A stretch of 64,000 bases of DNA from Harmonia axyridis (Eukaryota; Arthropoda; Insecta; Coleoptera; Coccinellidae), in contig NC_059502.1 in NCBI RefSeq assembly GCF_914767665.1, positions 4,216,001 to 4,280,000 of the forward strand. Reading direction: 5' to 3'. The notes beneath the pieces were generated by a model. That model did no database searches, had not been told where the DNA came from, and worked only from the letters and a program-made list of their open reading frames with translations. The position numbers and the translations under genes were made by a program. This document shows, in pieces, positions 11,089-24,500 of the stretch; position 1 is the first letter of the stretch; each line of letters begins with the position of its first letter.

Positions 11089-13832
11089 TCAGGTTTCAGC
11101 AACAAGCTTACTCAAAAAAGTTTGGACATCTTCATTTTCATTTTTTTTTGCTGCAGCTAAAGCAGATCTAATATTAAGTCTCATAGAACACAACAAATCT
11201 ACAGGCAAATCTATATCATCGATCTGCATAAAGCTACGCATTTTAGAACACAAAGTCAACACATCTAAACAAGACTTAACATTTTTTTCCCACCCACGTT
11301 GTTGAGTTGCATATCTGTAGGCCTTTTGGTAACGTTCAGCTTTAATTCGTCCAAGTGGTGAAATATTAGCGTACAATTCCCAAACTAAACTATTACCAGT
11401 ATCTACCGAAGTTATTCTTCCGAATAATTCTCTTGTTTGTTTTATAACATTCTCATCGGAATCATCTTTAGAACTCAGTTCAGTAAGCATAATCAATGCG
11501 GCTAGATTCACATATTTTTTGTCAAAATCTAAAATCCTATGGTAAGCTTGAATGACATTTTGATAGTTGCCTATATCGCAACTTACTAACAAGTAATTCT
11601 CCCAGATTTGCCAGTTGTCGAAATTGTATTTCAGAGCTTCGTTCAGAGCGTTGTGAGCCTCTTTCATGCGTCCTAGTTTGATGTAAGCTTGAGCCAGATT
11701 GTTCCAAGCCAGAAATCCTTCCGGTTCCAAGTGTGTGTATCTTATGTAAGCTGTCGCAGCCAATTGCCAATTTTTTGTTATTAGAGCTGAGTAACCAAGT
11801 CTCAACCAAACTGCCGCTTGAAGAGGGTTTATAGCCACCGACTGCTCAAAATGGGGTATACATTCTTGGTATTCCTTTCGTTCAAAAAGGTAATACCCCC
11901 AATGTCTTTGAGCCATGTGACTCTTTCCTTTTGATAGCTCCCAAGCTTTTTCGTAACAATGAACAGAGTCTGTAGCATCACCTGAATCAATTAAAAATGA
12001 TATTAAATTAAGAGTTACCACAATTTTTTTAAATAATAAAATAATTTTATTGTAGAAATTGCCTATGTTAGCAGCAAAATGCAAAGGAATGAAAAGCCAA
12101 ATAACACATGTGTTTACATCAAAATGACGTCATCGTAAGTTTAGCCAATCCAGTTCGTTTCACATCATGTGACGAAATATATGAGTTATTCAAATTTTTT
12201 AAGCTTTCTTGTCTATTTATTACTTTTTTTGTCAAATGGATGAATATCATCATCAAAGACTAATCTATAATTTTAATATTTTGTATTATGTCACATAACC
12301 TATTGTAAATTCAGAGATTTTCAGAATTTCTTATTAGAAAATATCGTATAAATTTTTGGAAACATTTTTAATATAAAAAGATATGATCTTACCTAATAGA
12401 CACCACAATTTGGGCGTTTCCTTTATGTTTAGTTGTTCTTCAATTACTTCTGCAGCTTTATGTCTCAACTTTAATAAAGTGTAGCATACTATCACAGATT
12501 CCCAATCTTTGATATCCAAATAAATATTTAAGGCATCCTTTACAAGTCCCATTGACAGTAATGCTTCAGCATAATCTGAACGTGTTTTCCATTTTGGTTT
12601 CAAACCTGTACTAAAGACATCTGCAAATCTGTTCAAAACATGTGGTGCAGGCTTGTCATAACTTTGTAAAATTTCTTCACATTGTGTTATTTTTCTGCTA
12701 ATTGTTCTAACAGAGTTTTCATATTTGCAACGAAGCATTAGAGATGCAACTCTTACACTCCAAGTATTCTTCTGGTTTAAAATAAAATCAAGAAATGGTA
12801 GAATTTCTTCTCTAATTAACTCAGTTTTAGGTTTTGCAATTATCATTTCCTGCACTCTAGTTAAAAGAAACTTCTGTTCTGTATTGGGAAAATTGGTTAC
12901 AGATTCTTGTGGTTCTGAAAATTGTATTTGATCCAGTCTAACATCATCTTTCAGAGGAATGTCTTTTGGTACTTCAAAATCATGAACTGGTGGACGTTTC
13001 ATTTCAGGATTATCTAATGTTACTTCAAGAGTCATTTGAGCCAAATCTTTTATTTGGTATCTGGTCCTCTTTCCTAATTTTCCACCAAAGTTGTATCTTA
13101 TTCCTAGTTTATTTTCTGCAGAATCCAAGTGTTGATTTGCTTTATTTATATGTCGGAGTAATAAGTAAAATTGTGCGAATTCTAGATCAAACTTTGCTCT
13201 TATATAATCTGTAATGAAAAATTGTGAGATTGTAAATTTTGGGAATGACCTGAGATTCTATAACAATAATTACAATTATTATTAATGTTCATACCTGGTA
13301 GCTCAAATGCTTCAAATTGAATTTTTAAATCATTTGCTTGTGATAAAAGAGCTGGACTTGGCTCTTCTATGATCTGCTGGTGTATAATCATACATCTCAA
13401 GGTCCATAATAAATTCACAATATTTTCTACCAAACAATTCTCAAAAATAGTTTTAGAAATATAAAGTAAATATAAATGCCTAGTATTTGGATTTACTTCT
13501 TCATGGCCTAGAATAATATTCTCATTCGCTGAGCTAATATCAACCTTTAAAAGTTGTGTGGTTTCAGGTCCAGTAAAATTTATTTGAACGAAATGCACAA
13601 AACAGGATATACCCATTTTAAAAATTCTAATTCTTTTTTCTAGTGGTAAACTGGAGAAAAACTCCTTTGATTTAGTGTTATCTATAAGGATATCTACATC
13701 ACCCACCAAGTCCCCAAAATTCATATCACATTGTTCAATTAATTTTAATGCGTTGGGATGCTTTCCACCTTCAATATCTTTATTGTTTTCGATGGAAAGA
13801 AAATATTCGTCAAGTAAATTTGAAATATCCAT
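11089..13832 (-). CDS. TTC27: TTC27-like TPR protein, copy A
   Basis: Three exons in phase, 13295-13832, 12393-13208 and 11089-11981, give about 748 residues. The C-terminal third has consecutive TPR helices with the TTC27 signature: YEKAWELSKGKSHMAQRHWG, FEQSVAINPLQAAVWLRLGY, AWNNLAQAYIKLGRMKEAHN and NWQIWENYLLV. The middle exon carries IRYNFGGKLGKRTRYQ and KRPPVHDFEVPKDIPL, also conserved in this family. TTC27 (human about 840 residues) is a conserved, mostly cytosolic TPR protein with a poorly defined role; a yeast relative is Emw1. The gene lies head-to-tail with copy B (14664-17690), which shares intron positions and phases. Copy A is about 50 residues shorter, mostly at the C-terminus, but has no stop or frameshift, so it is probably functional. 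Its first exon starts MDISNLLDEYFLSIENNKDI. Confidence 0.88.
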
Positions 13833-14128
13833 TGTTTATATTTGGAATGTTTCACCTGCTGAAAAGTGTGGAAATTAGAGGTTATATTGGAAGCACCGAT
13901 TTGATTGAAATACCCACAGAACACAAAAAAAAACAACATAAAATAGAGATTAGAAAAGTATTCTACTGATTATTTGAACTATTGAATTTTCTGGAATTTG
14001 TTTTCATAATGTAACAAGTAAAAGTAATACGACCAAGTGTAAAAACGAAACATTGCCAAATATCTCTACACGTACGGGTAATATATAACACAAATATATT
14101 TCTGTAGAATAAAATTTTAAAGGTCAAG

Positions 14129-14175
14129 CATTGGCGTAGCTAGGTATCCCTGTGACTGTCTACTCTACGCCAATG
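14129..14175. repeat. Short perfect-armed hairpin between the TTC27-like copies
   Basis: cattggcgtag at 14129-14139 is repeated as its exact reverse complement at 14165-14175, with a 25-base loop. Between 13833 and 14663 nothing else is recognised. Confidence 0.7.
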
Positions 14176-14663
14176 ATGATAAGATCAAATTGCCAAATTA
14201 TAATTTTTGGAATAATCAATTGTTGATCATTTTCATGTATCTAATTATTAGGTTAACATTGGAAATTTCAGAAGTTCCCGAAATTCCGCCAAATTTTTGA
14301 AAAATAAAATCTACATGGAAAATGTGCAAAAACTTAGTCTAATATTTAGTATTATATTATTGATAATTCAAAAAGATTTTGAAGTGAATAAAAATCAAAG
14401 AAATAAAAAAGGGGACTCGGAAATATTTATCCTACATTAAAAAAAAATTAGCGTAATAAAAATATAATTTGAAAACAATCATTACACAAACACAAAGTTA
14501 CATTTCAAAATTATATTATTGAATGATTAGACAATTTCCTTGAATGATTGCAAAATCTGTCCAATTTAAAAAGGAATAATTTAAAAGTTTCAATCACATT
14601 CTGAAATGAAAACTTACGAACTTGAAATGTACAATAAAAGAACTGGCAGAATTATAAATGACA

Positions 14664-17600
14664 CTAACGGATTACCAGTCTCTCACCATTGTTAATTTCA
14701 CTGTTTTTCTCTGCCAATCTCTTGACTTTTTCAACCAACCTCTCAAGATGGACAGAAACCTCATCAACAAGTGATCTAGACTCCTCCCAATCGTGTTTCT
14801 TAGTAGCAGAAACGGCAGAAGTCAAGTTAGTTTTTACAGAAGACAACAAATGATCTTGAAGGTCGACACCTTTAGTGAGCACTAATTCTGCTAGTTTGAT
14901 ACACAAACACATAACTTGCACGCATGTTTGAGGATTTTTATCCCATCCTGCTTGTGTATAAGCTCTGAAAGCCCTTTGGAACCGTTGCGCTCTCAGTAAA
15001 CTGGGAGGTACCAGGCTAGCGTACAACTCCCAAATATATCCTTCCCCTGGATAGATAGAGACGACTCTACCCAGCAATTCTCTGCATTTTTGCATCAAGT
15101 TTTCAGGCTCATCATGAAGTCTCAGTTCAGCTCTCTTATGTTCATCTGAGACCTCGTTACAAACGTTGAAAACTAGGATGTTCAATGCTTCCAAATTGAG
15201 ATATTTCCCTTTCAAATCTAGGACTTTGTGGTAGGCCTTTATGATATTTCCGTAACTGTATGTATCGGTGCTTACTAAGAGCAGGTTCTCCCATATTTTC
15301 CAGCTTTCGTAGTTGTACTTCAGGGCTTCTAACAGAGCATTCTGAGCGCTTCTTTTGTTGTTTATCTTAATGTAGGCTTGGGCTAGATTATTCCATGCTT
15401 GGAAGCCGTCGGGTTCCAAGTTTGTATATCTCCGATAGGCTGTTGCTGCTACATGCCACAACTCAGTCTGCTGAGCAGCAACACCAAGTCTTAGCCAAAC
15501 TTGGGATTGAAGAGGATTGATACTGACCGATTTCTCATAATGAGGTATGCATTCTGAATATTGCTTTCGGGTATAGAAGAAATGGCCCCATTGTCTTTGT
15601 GCCCTATGACTTCGTTTTTTAGAAAGTTCCCAGGCTTTTTCGTAGCAGGATACGTCATCGGTTATATCTCCTGAAAATAATTAGACACAAATATTTTTCA
15701 ATACTTATTCAATAATTCACCGCTAAATTATTCGATCAGAAACACAAGGTGAACATCTGAAAAATTTACATTTTGGATTGAATGGTACTCAGAAATGGAG
15801 AGACATGACATAACCCACTGAACAAAAATGATATGAAATATCAGAAAATTATACACGCATTACAAGTTTCTCAAAAAAAGATAACAACAATGGGTCATTC
15901 ATTTTCCTCTATCTCTTCATGTTAAAAAGTTGTACAAAACGGCCAGACATAATTGATTTTAATCTTGAATTCTTTATCGATGAGTCGAACCATTTAGTTT
16001 GAGACAATAATTCCCGCCTCAAATTCACAGATATTTTGCTTCCTTTTTACATATGAACTATTGAAGGTTGAGATCATTAACATTAAAAAAAATATATTTT
16101 TCTTACCTAATACACACAGCATTCTCACAGATTCCTTTTCCTCACATTTTTTCTTGATCAAGTCAATACCCTTTTGTTTATCTTTCAATCGAACATAACA
16201 CCCATTGATATTTTCCCACTGTTGAACCTTTTTGTACACATCTAATGCATGCTTGTTCAGGCCCAATTGCATTAGAACTTCGGCGCATTGGACCTCCACC
16301 CTCCACATAGGCACCAAACCTGTACTAAAAACATCAGCAAATCGGCTTAAGATATGAGGGTTAGGCCTATCATAGCAATCCATGATTTCTCTACACTGAG
16401 CCAAGGTTTTCTCTACTACCTTTCCAAACAACGTCTCGATTTTGCAACGAAGTAACAGAGTGGCTACCCGTACAGCCCATGTATTTTTTTGATTCAACAA
16501 GAGATCAATAAATGGTCGGAGTTCACCAATCTGCAAATCTTCCTGAGGCTTAGCTATCATCATCTCATTCACTCTTGCTAAAAATAATTTCTGTTCTGTG
16601 TTCGGAATACTGATATTTTTCGTACTTGAAGATCCTTTAGTTGGAGCTTCTTTATTATTAGATGCTTTTTCCGATTTTGGCTCGTGTGTTTTTATATTCT
16701 TTGGTATATCAAAATCGAGAACAGGTGGTCGTTTTATTTCTGGATTGTCTGATGATATAGATATTTCTAGAGTCAATTGAGCTGTATCCTTTTCCTGATG
16801 TTTAGCTCTTTTTGAGAGTTTTCCTTGTAAACTAAATTGGACACCAAGTATATCATCCGCTGAATAGATATGCTCCTTAGCCTTAGCTACATGATGAAAA
16901 GTTAAATATAACTGTGCAAATTCTATATCAAATTTTGCTTTCTCATAGCCTGAAATGAGACAAGTATTAAGATATTAAGATATTTATCAAATATTCAGTT
17001 TAAATGAATTCTAAACTGCAAAATTTGAAAATGGAACAACAGAGATCCATAAAGATCTGGGAAAACTATATGTGACAAAAATTTTTCATTTAGAATTCAA
17101 TTAATCTCAGCAAATTTTATGGATATTTGTATACCTTTGAGATTAAAGGTGGTGATTTGCTTTTTCAAGGCATCTGCTTGAGACAGAAGAAGAGGGCTCA
17201 GTTCTTCCATTATCTGCTGATGGATAATAATACTTCTCCATGTCCATAGTGAATTCACAATATTTGCAACTAAACACTTTTCGAAAATACATTTAGATAC
17301 AACTAATAAAATAGGATGCTTAGTATTCACATTTATTTCTTCATTATTTAGTGTAAGAAATTTTGGAAAATCTATAGCCACTATCTTGGGATTATTAAAT
17401 ATATCAGTAACATCAGAAGTTAAATCAGGACCTGTGAAATTTGCTTGAACAAAATGGACAAAACAGGATATTCCAAATTTAAATATTCTACTTCTCACTT
17501 CTGACGATAGACTAGTGAAATATTCTTGTAATTCGACGCTATCAAAAGATTTTTCGATAAAATGATTCCAAATATCAGTATCTCTAATTCGGCACATTAA

Positions 17601-17690
17601 CTCGGATGCATCAGGATAATTTCCATCTTCTATGTCTTTGTTGTTTTCAATAAAAAAAAAGTACTCCTTCAGAATATCGGATCCCCCCAT
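14664..17690 (-). CDS. TTC27: TTC27-like TPR protein, copy B
   Basis: Three exons in phase, 17135-17690, 16107-16949 and 14664-15670, give about 801 residues, closer to the usual TTC27 length than copy A. Splice phases (1,1) and positions match copy A exactly. Conserved blocks include YEKAWELSKKRSHRAQRQWG, KSVSINPLQSQVWLRLG, AWNNLAQAYIKINNKRSAQN and WKIWENLLLVSTD. Copy B has extra sequence in the middle exon (a Lys/Ser/Thr-rich insert around EKASNNKEAPTKGSSSTKN) and a longer, charged C-terminus predicted to be helical. The two copies are clearly paralogues but differ at many residues, so the duplication is not recent. Which copy keeps the ancestral role cannot be told from sequence alone; length favours copy B. 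Confidence 0.9.
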
Positions 17691-18909
17691 GTTTAATACA
17701 ATGAGGAAATATAGCAGGTAGTAGGACCTATGTTGATTATTTTAATTTCAGTCTAGAACGAGATCATTGGAAAACTATGAAAAAATATAACCTCTCATCG
17801 GCAGGTTACAATTTTCCAGACATCGATAGGTACGAGGGTCATCAAGGAAATATTTCTCCTACAGTTTCAGGATGCTCGTCCCACAGAACACTAGTACTAA
17901 AGGGCCCAGCCCATAGAGGAAAAATCAAATATCGATATGAGAATTAAGAAATAGTACAATAAAATAGGAAGAAAATTTGATTTATAACATTGCCATTATT
18001 CTTTATTTTTTTAATCAGTGAGCGAATTGAAAGTACATAACTTATTTCTATATCATCTGGATATTCGGATATTTTTCCCAAAGAAATTTTTCTAAACATC
18101 ATTGATCTCATACGTTTATACCTGCCATGACTTAAGATTTTAAAATAGCTTGTATCGTGTTACCTCCATGAACTATTTTAAGCAAGAAATATTTCTTATT
18201 AGATTATGGTAGTATGTAATTGACTGCTGAATCCCATTTTGTTTTTAGGGCCTATCAAATTCAGTTTAACCCATTACAAATCCAGATTTACCCAGAAACA
18301 ATTATCAATAATTAATTTTTATCTTTAAGTGTATGCGTGTAGATAAGAACTGATGAAATTATATGACAACACAATGTTGAATGAAAGGCTATAGCTTCAT
18401 TTTGAGTTGAGAGGGGTCTATACCATTTCAGCGGTCAGTTCAAGAGTGATAAAGGATAGAGATTCTTTATTATTTCGCAGTTTTCGCACAGTAAGTTAGA
18501 TATCCAGAAAATCCATATAATCCTAATTTGAAATAAAAATTGACTAAACAAAGGATCAATCAACATTTCCAAATGTGTTAATTTCATAGTGAATGACCTG
18601 CAACAATAAATGATTTGCCAGTCCAAATCCTTACTTTTTGAAAATAATTTCACGACAATTTTAATAATATTTCAAGGATGAACTACAAAATATAAAATCG
18701 ATAAATTTTGATATCAGTACATTTTAACCATAGATTATATCACAGATATGTCAGTCTACGCATATTAGCCATAGATATTAGGTCTATGATATTAGCTAAC
18801 CTTCAACCGCATAGTAAAATTAACCTCTCTTTGAGCTTGAGTTGAGCGTATTGTTAAAAAATTCAATATTTTGCAGCGAAATTATTCCAGGAACCAATTC
18901 ATTCTCAAT
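17691..18909. other. Divergent intergenic region, TTC27-like copy B and cystathionine gamma-lyase
   Basis: The genes point away from each other, so both promoters should lie here. No core motif stands out. A TTTTGCAG-like acceptor at about 18866-18875 suggests a 5' untranslated exon of the lyase gene spliced just before its coding exon. No coding region is supported. Confidence 0.45.
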
Positions 18910-20082
18910 ATGTCCGGAGATCATTTCTTACCCATCCAAGAAGATTTTTCAACCATTGCTATTCACGAAGCTCAAGAGCCAGAACAATGGTCTTGTATGG
19001 AAGTTGTTACCCCAATTTCAACATCTACAACATATAAACAAAGAGGACCTGCTGATTTCAAGAAATATGAATACAGTAGAAGTGGAAATCCTACCAGAGA
19101 AGTTCTGGAAAAGGTTATAGCTAAACTAGAAGATGCTAAATACGGATATTGTTTCAGTTCAGGTTTGGGAGCCAATACCACTCTTCTAGGATTATTGAAA
19201 TGTGGAGATCATATTCTCTGCATCAATGATGTTTATGGAGGCACCAACAGATTATTCTCTAAAGTTGCTAGTAGGTTTGGAATAGAAACTAGTTTTTCGG
19301 AAATAGAGGCTGAAAGTTTTGAGAAAAATTTGAGGCCAAATACTAAAATGATATGGATTGAAACCCCTACTAATCCCACTCTTCAGGTATGTGATATTGC
19401 CAAAGTAGCTGAGATTTCAAAAAAGCATAATGTGATCCTCGTTGTTGATAATACCTTTTTGACGCCATATTTTCAAAAACCTTTAACGTTAGGAGCAGAT
19501 GTTGTGGTACATTCACTAACTAAATATATGAATGGCCATTCTGATGTTGTCATGGGTGCATGTATGACAAATAATGAGGCATTATCCAAAGAAATTAAGT
19601 TTTTGCAAAATGCTATGGGTATAGTACCATCACCATTCGATTGCTCTCAAGTGCTCAGAAGTTTGAAAACTCTTGCACTCAGAATGAAACAACATTCGGA
19701 AAGTTCTCTCCAGATTGCGAAGTACCTTGAAAGCCACCCAAAAGTTGAAGGTGTAATACACCCAGGTTTGCCAAACCACCCGCATTATGAGCTAACCAAA
19801 AGACAAACAAGTGGTCATAGTGGAATATTTTCCATTTACATTAAGGGCAATTTGGATTCTTCGAAGAAATTGTTGCAATCGTTGAAAAAGTTCACACTTG
19901 CAGAAAGTTTAGGAGGTTATGAAAGTTTGGCTGAGTTACCCAGTGTTATGACTCATGCCTCAGTTCCACCAGAGCAGAGAGAAAAGTTGAGAATAACTGA
20001 TAACTTAATTAGGCTTTCAGTTGGTTTGGAGGATGTGAAAAGTCTAATTTCGGATTTAGAGCAAGCATTGAAGGCTATTTGA
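18910..20082 (+). CDS. CTH: Cystathionine gamma-lyase
   Basis: A single 390-codon exon starting at MSGDHFLPIQ. It encodes a PLP-dependent Cys/Met-metabolism enzyme that cleaves cystathionine to cysteine, 2-oxobutyrate and ammonia, the last step of transsulfuration in the cytosol. Visible hallmarks: YKQRGPADFKKYEYSRSGNP (substrate and PLP phosphate-binding region), SSGLGANTT, NDVYGGTNR, WIETPTNPTLQV, DNTFLTPYFQKPL, and HSLTKYMNGHSDVVMG, which holds the Schiff-base lysine (K205). The C-terminal ESLGGYESLAELPSVMTHAS is also family-typical. Length is close to the usual 395-405. The frame is open 13 codons further up, but no ATG is there and the DNA looks like a splice acceptor, so the ATG at 18910 is preferred. 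Cystathionine gamma-synthase is not expected in animals. AATAAA at 20276 probably ends the transcript. Confidence 0.95.
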   Translation: MSGDHFLPIQEDFSTIAIHEAQEPEQWSCMEVVTPISTSTTYKQRGPADFKKYEYSRSGNPTREVLEKVIAKLEDAKYGYCFSSGLGANTTLLGLLKCGDHILCINDVYGGTNRLFSKVASRFGIETSFSEIEAESFEKNLRPNTKMIWIETPTNPTLQVCDIAKVAEISKKHNVILVVDNTFLTPYFQKPLTLGADVVVHSLTKYMNGHSDVVMGACMTNNEALSKEIKFLQNAMGIVPSPFDCSQVLRSLKTLALRMKQHSESSLQIAKYLESHPKVEGVIHPGLPNHPHYELTKRQTSGHSGIFSIYIKGNLDSSKKLLQSLKKFTLAESLGGYESLAELPSVMTHASVPPEQREKLRITDNLIRLSVGLEDVKSLISDLEQALKAI

Positions 20083-20275
20083 ATGAGAAATAATCATAAC
20101 TCAAGTGTCAATATCTGCCAATCTGCTGTGTTGATATAAATCTTATTTTAAGTATGATTCTTTTATAAAGCTTTTTCTTTGAACTTGCTCAGGGTTTTGT
20201 ACCTCATTCTTTTTTAGAATTTTACAAATATTGTTTATTTGTATGAAATGTAAATAATTATAATTTGTAATATAT

Positions 20276-20281
20276 AATAAA
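20276..20281 (+). terminator. Polyadenylation signal AATAAA of the cystathionine gamma-lyase gene
   Basis: AATAAA 194 bp after the stop; a second one follows at about 20316. Confidence 0.65.
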
Positions 20282-21556
20282 TGTTATAGTTTATAATAGA
20301 ATATAAATTGAAAAAATAAATAATATTTTATGAATGTTTTATTTTATTAACCTAATTTTATATGATTCTAGTGAACATTTATATTTCAACCAATTTTTCC
20401 AACTTTATCATATATTAAATGTAGTTGTATAAAGAATACTTATATAAAATACAGAATGAATATTTTTAATTGCATAAATTAGGAAGTCAGAATTCTTTAT
20501 TTGGACTAAAATATGATAAAGAAAAAATTCTATTTTAACTTTTATTGATATAAATTATACTCAGATGTTTGTATAAACATCAAAACTCTATTTTTTTGAA
20601 AGAATTGGCGAGGGCAGGAAAAAAAATTCTTTAATTAGGTACAATCAAAAAATCGTTTCAATGAAAATTAGAAAAATTTGAATAAAGAATTTCTTCCATG
20701 ATTTGAGACCGATGTATTATAAAGGTGTACCAAGAAGTTTTAACTTCAGATATGTATTAGGCAAAACCTCGTACAAAAATTACATGAAAACCAATTTGAA
20801 CAACCCATTTTCCAGTACAGCTTATAGTTTCTGTAGTTTTGAGCACAGAACAAAATAGTAATTTACGTAACAAGTCCGGAAAATAGGGTTTTTTTGGAGG
20901 AATAGACAAAATTCCAGGACGAGCGTAAGCGAGTCCTGGAAGTCTGTGAGTCCAAAAAAATCATTTTCGGGCGTGTTGCGTACAATATTTTTTCGGCAAC
21001 CATGTAAAATAACACTATCGCTGCTGCCTTCCATGTTTTATTGCGATTGTGATCAAAAAACATGCAAATTTTTGACAACTAATTTCATATGAACTGTCAG
21101 CCGTTATCTCGGTTGCTATGGATTCTATGATTCTTTTCCGGCCTAGTCCGGGAAGTACGTACTTTCCGGACTTGGCCGGGAAATGCTACTTTCTCAGAGA
21201 AAAATCGTCCGGGAAGAGAGCACTTCCCGGACGCCGGACGGTTGCCGAAAAAATATATTTTGAGTCAGAACAATTTCGAGAAATTCTTCGTTCAGTGTGA
21301 TGGAAAAAGAAGAAGGAGGGTCGCTGTCAACTCAAAATTTGACAATCGTTTGTAAACGGCAAAACAGCTGGTTACGACGTATGATCTACTTCAATGTTTT
21401 TTTTTTTTTAATACGATATATGTTTTTATTCAGGTTACCTTACTAATGAATTCTATAAAATACAATATATATAATTTTATTTCGTAATGTTTTTATATTG
21501 GCTCAGTTTGGAGGGTTTTATTTTTGTTAGAATTGAAAAAGAATTTTAAATTCAAG
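20282..21556. other. Intergenic region with a hairpin-rich, CpG-containing module
   Basis: Between the lyase and p130CAS genes. The 17-base atattttttcggcaacc at 20985-21001 is repeated exactly inverted at 21240-21256. Nested between or near these arms are two smaller palindromes: ccaggacgagcgtaagcgag at 20912-20938 and agtccgggaagtacgtactt at 21144-21171. This looks like a small foldback or MITE-type element. The p130CAS promoter should lie between this and 21557, where DNA is plain AT-rich. Confidence 0.5.
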
Positions 21557-24500
21557 ATGCCTCAACTCGAAAACCAATCTCAGGTAAATAGAATGAGCAA
21601 TTCTCAAAAGATAATTGATAATTTAAGAAAGAAAGTTTTCAATTATTTGAGGAATCATAAGTGCAAATGACTTTGTTATAATTCATCAGACTGAATTGGA
21701 AGCAGATGTTATCGAAAAAAAAAAACGAGATATGCAAAATCTGTTTCCAATTGTTTTTTTTTATGAATTTTGGTATAAGAAGATTCAATCCCATATTTTA
21801 ATGAAAGGGAACAAAAGTATTATTTCATAACTAAGTTATTAATATTAGTCTGTAATGCTGTAAGCTGTCTTTATTACTCAAATTTGATTAAGCTCTTATA
21901 GAGATTTAGCAACATACAGAAAAATGGAAACTAGAAGAGTCCAAATCAGGAGATTTATTGTTGATTATAGGAAATTTTTCAGAATTGTATGGCATATGCA
22001 TTATTTGATAATGTACCAGACTCTCCAGATGAACTTGAATTCAATAAGGGAGACCTTCTGACCGTTCTAGAGCAAAATGTAGCTAATATAGAAGGATGGT
22101 GGTTATGTTCTCTGAGAGGAAGACAGGTAAGCCATAATTTCAAAATTGTTTAATAAGAAGAATAAATTTTCATCTTCCAATAGGGCATATGTCCAGGAAA
22201 TAGACTTCGCTTATTACCTAATATCTACGATATTCCGCAAAGGGATTTTTCTTCTGTTGATTCTTCATTGTTTCATAGGACTAATGGCAGGAGGCTACAA
22301 CAAGAACAGGTAAATCTTTGATTTAGTTAAAAAGGATTGATATGAATAGTAGAATCATTTTATCCAAGAAATTAATATTTATACTCGGTTATAAATTTTA
22401 AGATAAACAGGTTTATTAACCTTGGACCTTACATTAGTAGTAGCATTGATTTTTTCATGCAATTTGAAATTGAATTGACGAAAAAATAACAATTCAACGA
22501 AGGAATAGAACCCTTCGAGGTCACCTTTGGGTTTTTTTCAATGGTTTCTATTTTTCACATCACCAACTTGTCCCAACAGCTCAAAATTTTTCGACAGTTT
22601 CACTATTACCGGCCGAGAAGGTGTCTCTAGACAACCCAAAAGTACTTTAGTTTTGCGAACTGCGACTGCAAAATTTTCACCAATTTTGTAGTGAATTTTT
22701 ACAATTTCAATGCGTTGTTGAAGCATGTATCGTCCCATTTTTAGTAATGGCGCAGTTTTTACTTGTCAAGCATCGAAAGATGACAGCTGCCCACATTTGG
22801 TATTTTTTGGTTCATTTTTAACTATGTACATTGTCCTTGGTCAATTGTATTGAGCGTTCACTAAACATGACTTTTTGAAGTTTATCCTACATTTTTCAGT
22901 ATTGTTTGTGGTGTTATTGGTGATTTTTTCGCGATATAATTTTCGCACTGCAGTGCAATTACCACAGTAATTTTTCAATATTTACATTCCTATCATTAAA
23001 AATTCCACTTATGAGGGAAATAGTCGAACGAAATTATCTCAGACTTTTAGATCCATAACTAGATATTTTCCGAAAAATCGCGACGTTGCCGTGCGTACCG
23101 AAAAATCCTTTAAATACCGGATTTTTACACTTAATATTTTCCAAAAAACCGCGTCGTTGCCATATCTACCGAAAAACCCTCCAATGGCCGGATATTTTCG
23201 AACGAAATTCTATCCGACTCTCTTCACTATCTATCTTCGGAAAAAAACCGCGACGTTGCCGCTTCTACCGAAAAATCCTCAAAATACAGAATTTTCACAC
23301 TGAATATTTTCAAAAAATCGCGACGTTGCCATGTCTACCGAAAAATCTTCAAATCGGCGGATTTTTTCGAAACCGCCAAAATTTTTTCTGGGCGTTCGCG
23401 CGAAACGTGTTCTGGAACCATCTCTGTGCTCCCGGCGTAACCAGGGGAGACGTCACGTACATCGTTCCCGGACGCAGCAGCCTACGGAAGGCGTAGGAGG
23501 ACGGGACTCCGGTGCAGATGTGCATGTGCAACAAGACCGATTCCGGCTCCCGGAGCCGATCGATAGCTAATAAAACGCCCCGGACGAGTCCATTCCCTGA
23601 TTGCAATCCACCAGCCGGTGGAACGTTTCGGACTTCCCGGAATTGTCCGGAACGGCCATGTTGTTGAAAAAAAAACGGTGCGCATTTCACAGTATTGCTT
23701 ATTATTACCGGCTATCACAAAGAATTTCTTGAATAATTGGAAACGCTACGAAAAAAAGTACGATGTCAGTGTAATTGCCATACCACTTTTTTTCTCATTT
23801 GTTCAAAAAAAAAAGGTTTTATGGCAATATTTCTGAACAGGTTTGATTAAAATACACTGCGCAAAAAAATTAACTCACATTATGGAAATCTCAAATTTAT
23901 TCTACAACTGAAGGTGTTCTCAATGATAATTATTTTTATCAGAATTATGCATGCATATGTTATCCACTTTCAACGTTTTTCTTCGATACAGATGTTTTTT
24001 CCCAGCAGAAATAAAAAAAAGATGAGATTATCAGATTTTGAATGTATTGGCTCCATTCTGAAATCAGTTGTTCTCGATCAATTCTAGTGATCAATAGTTT
24101 TTCTTTCGTTTGATTTTCTACACTCGATCGCTATGCAACGCGAAACACGAAATTTGACCCAAGAGGAATGTGCCCAAGCGGTAGTTTTGCGAGAAGAAGG
24201 GTGGGCATACACAAGAATTGCAGAAAGGTTTGGAGTTTTCCATACAAGTGTGTCCAGAATGTTGCAGCGATTCAGGGAGACAGGTATGAATGTCCGAAGA
24301 CCAGGACAGGGTAGACCACGGGTAACAACTGCCATTCAAGAACGTTACTTGAGAGTTTGTTCGTTGAGACAACGGTTTGCAACCGCTCACCTCCTTCAAA
24401 GTCAGCTTGAGCAAACTTATGGTGTGCAAATTAGCACTCAGACCCTAGCCCATTGAAGGGCGCGTTTGGATTTTGCGAGAGAACATATCCATTGGGAAGA

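Noticed and set aside
23349..23718. Minus-strand 113-codon frame as a gene
   Set aside because: Arises from GC-rich composition; no motif, no splice logic, and equally long frames exist on the other strand.
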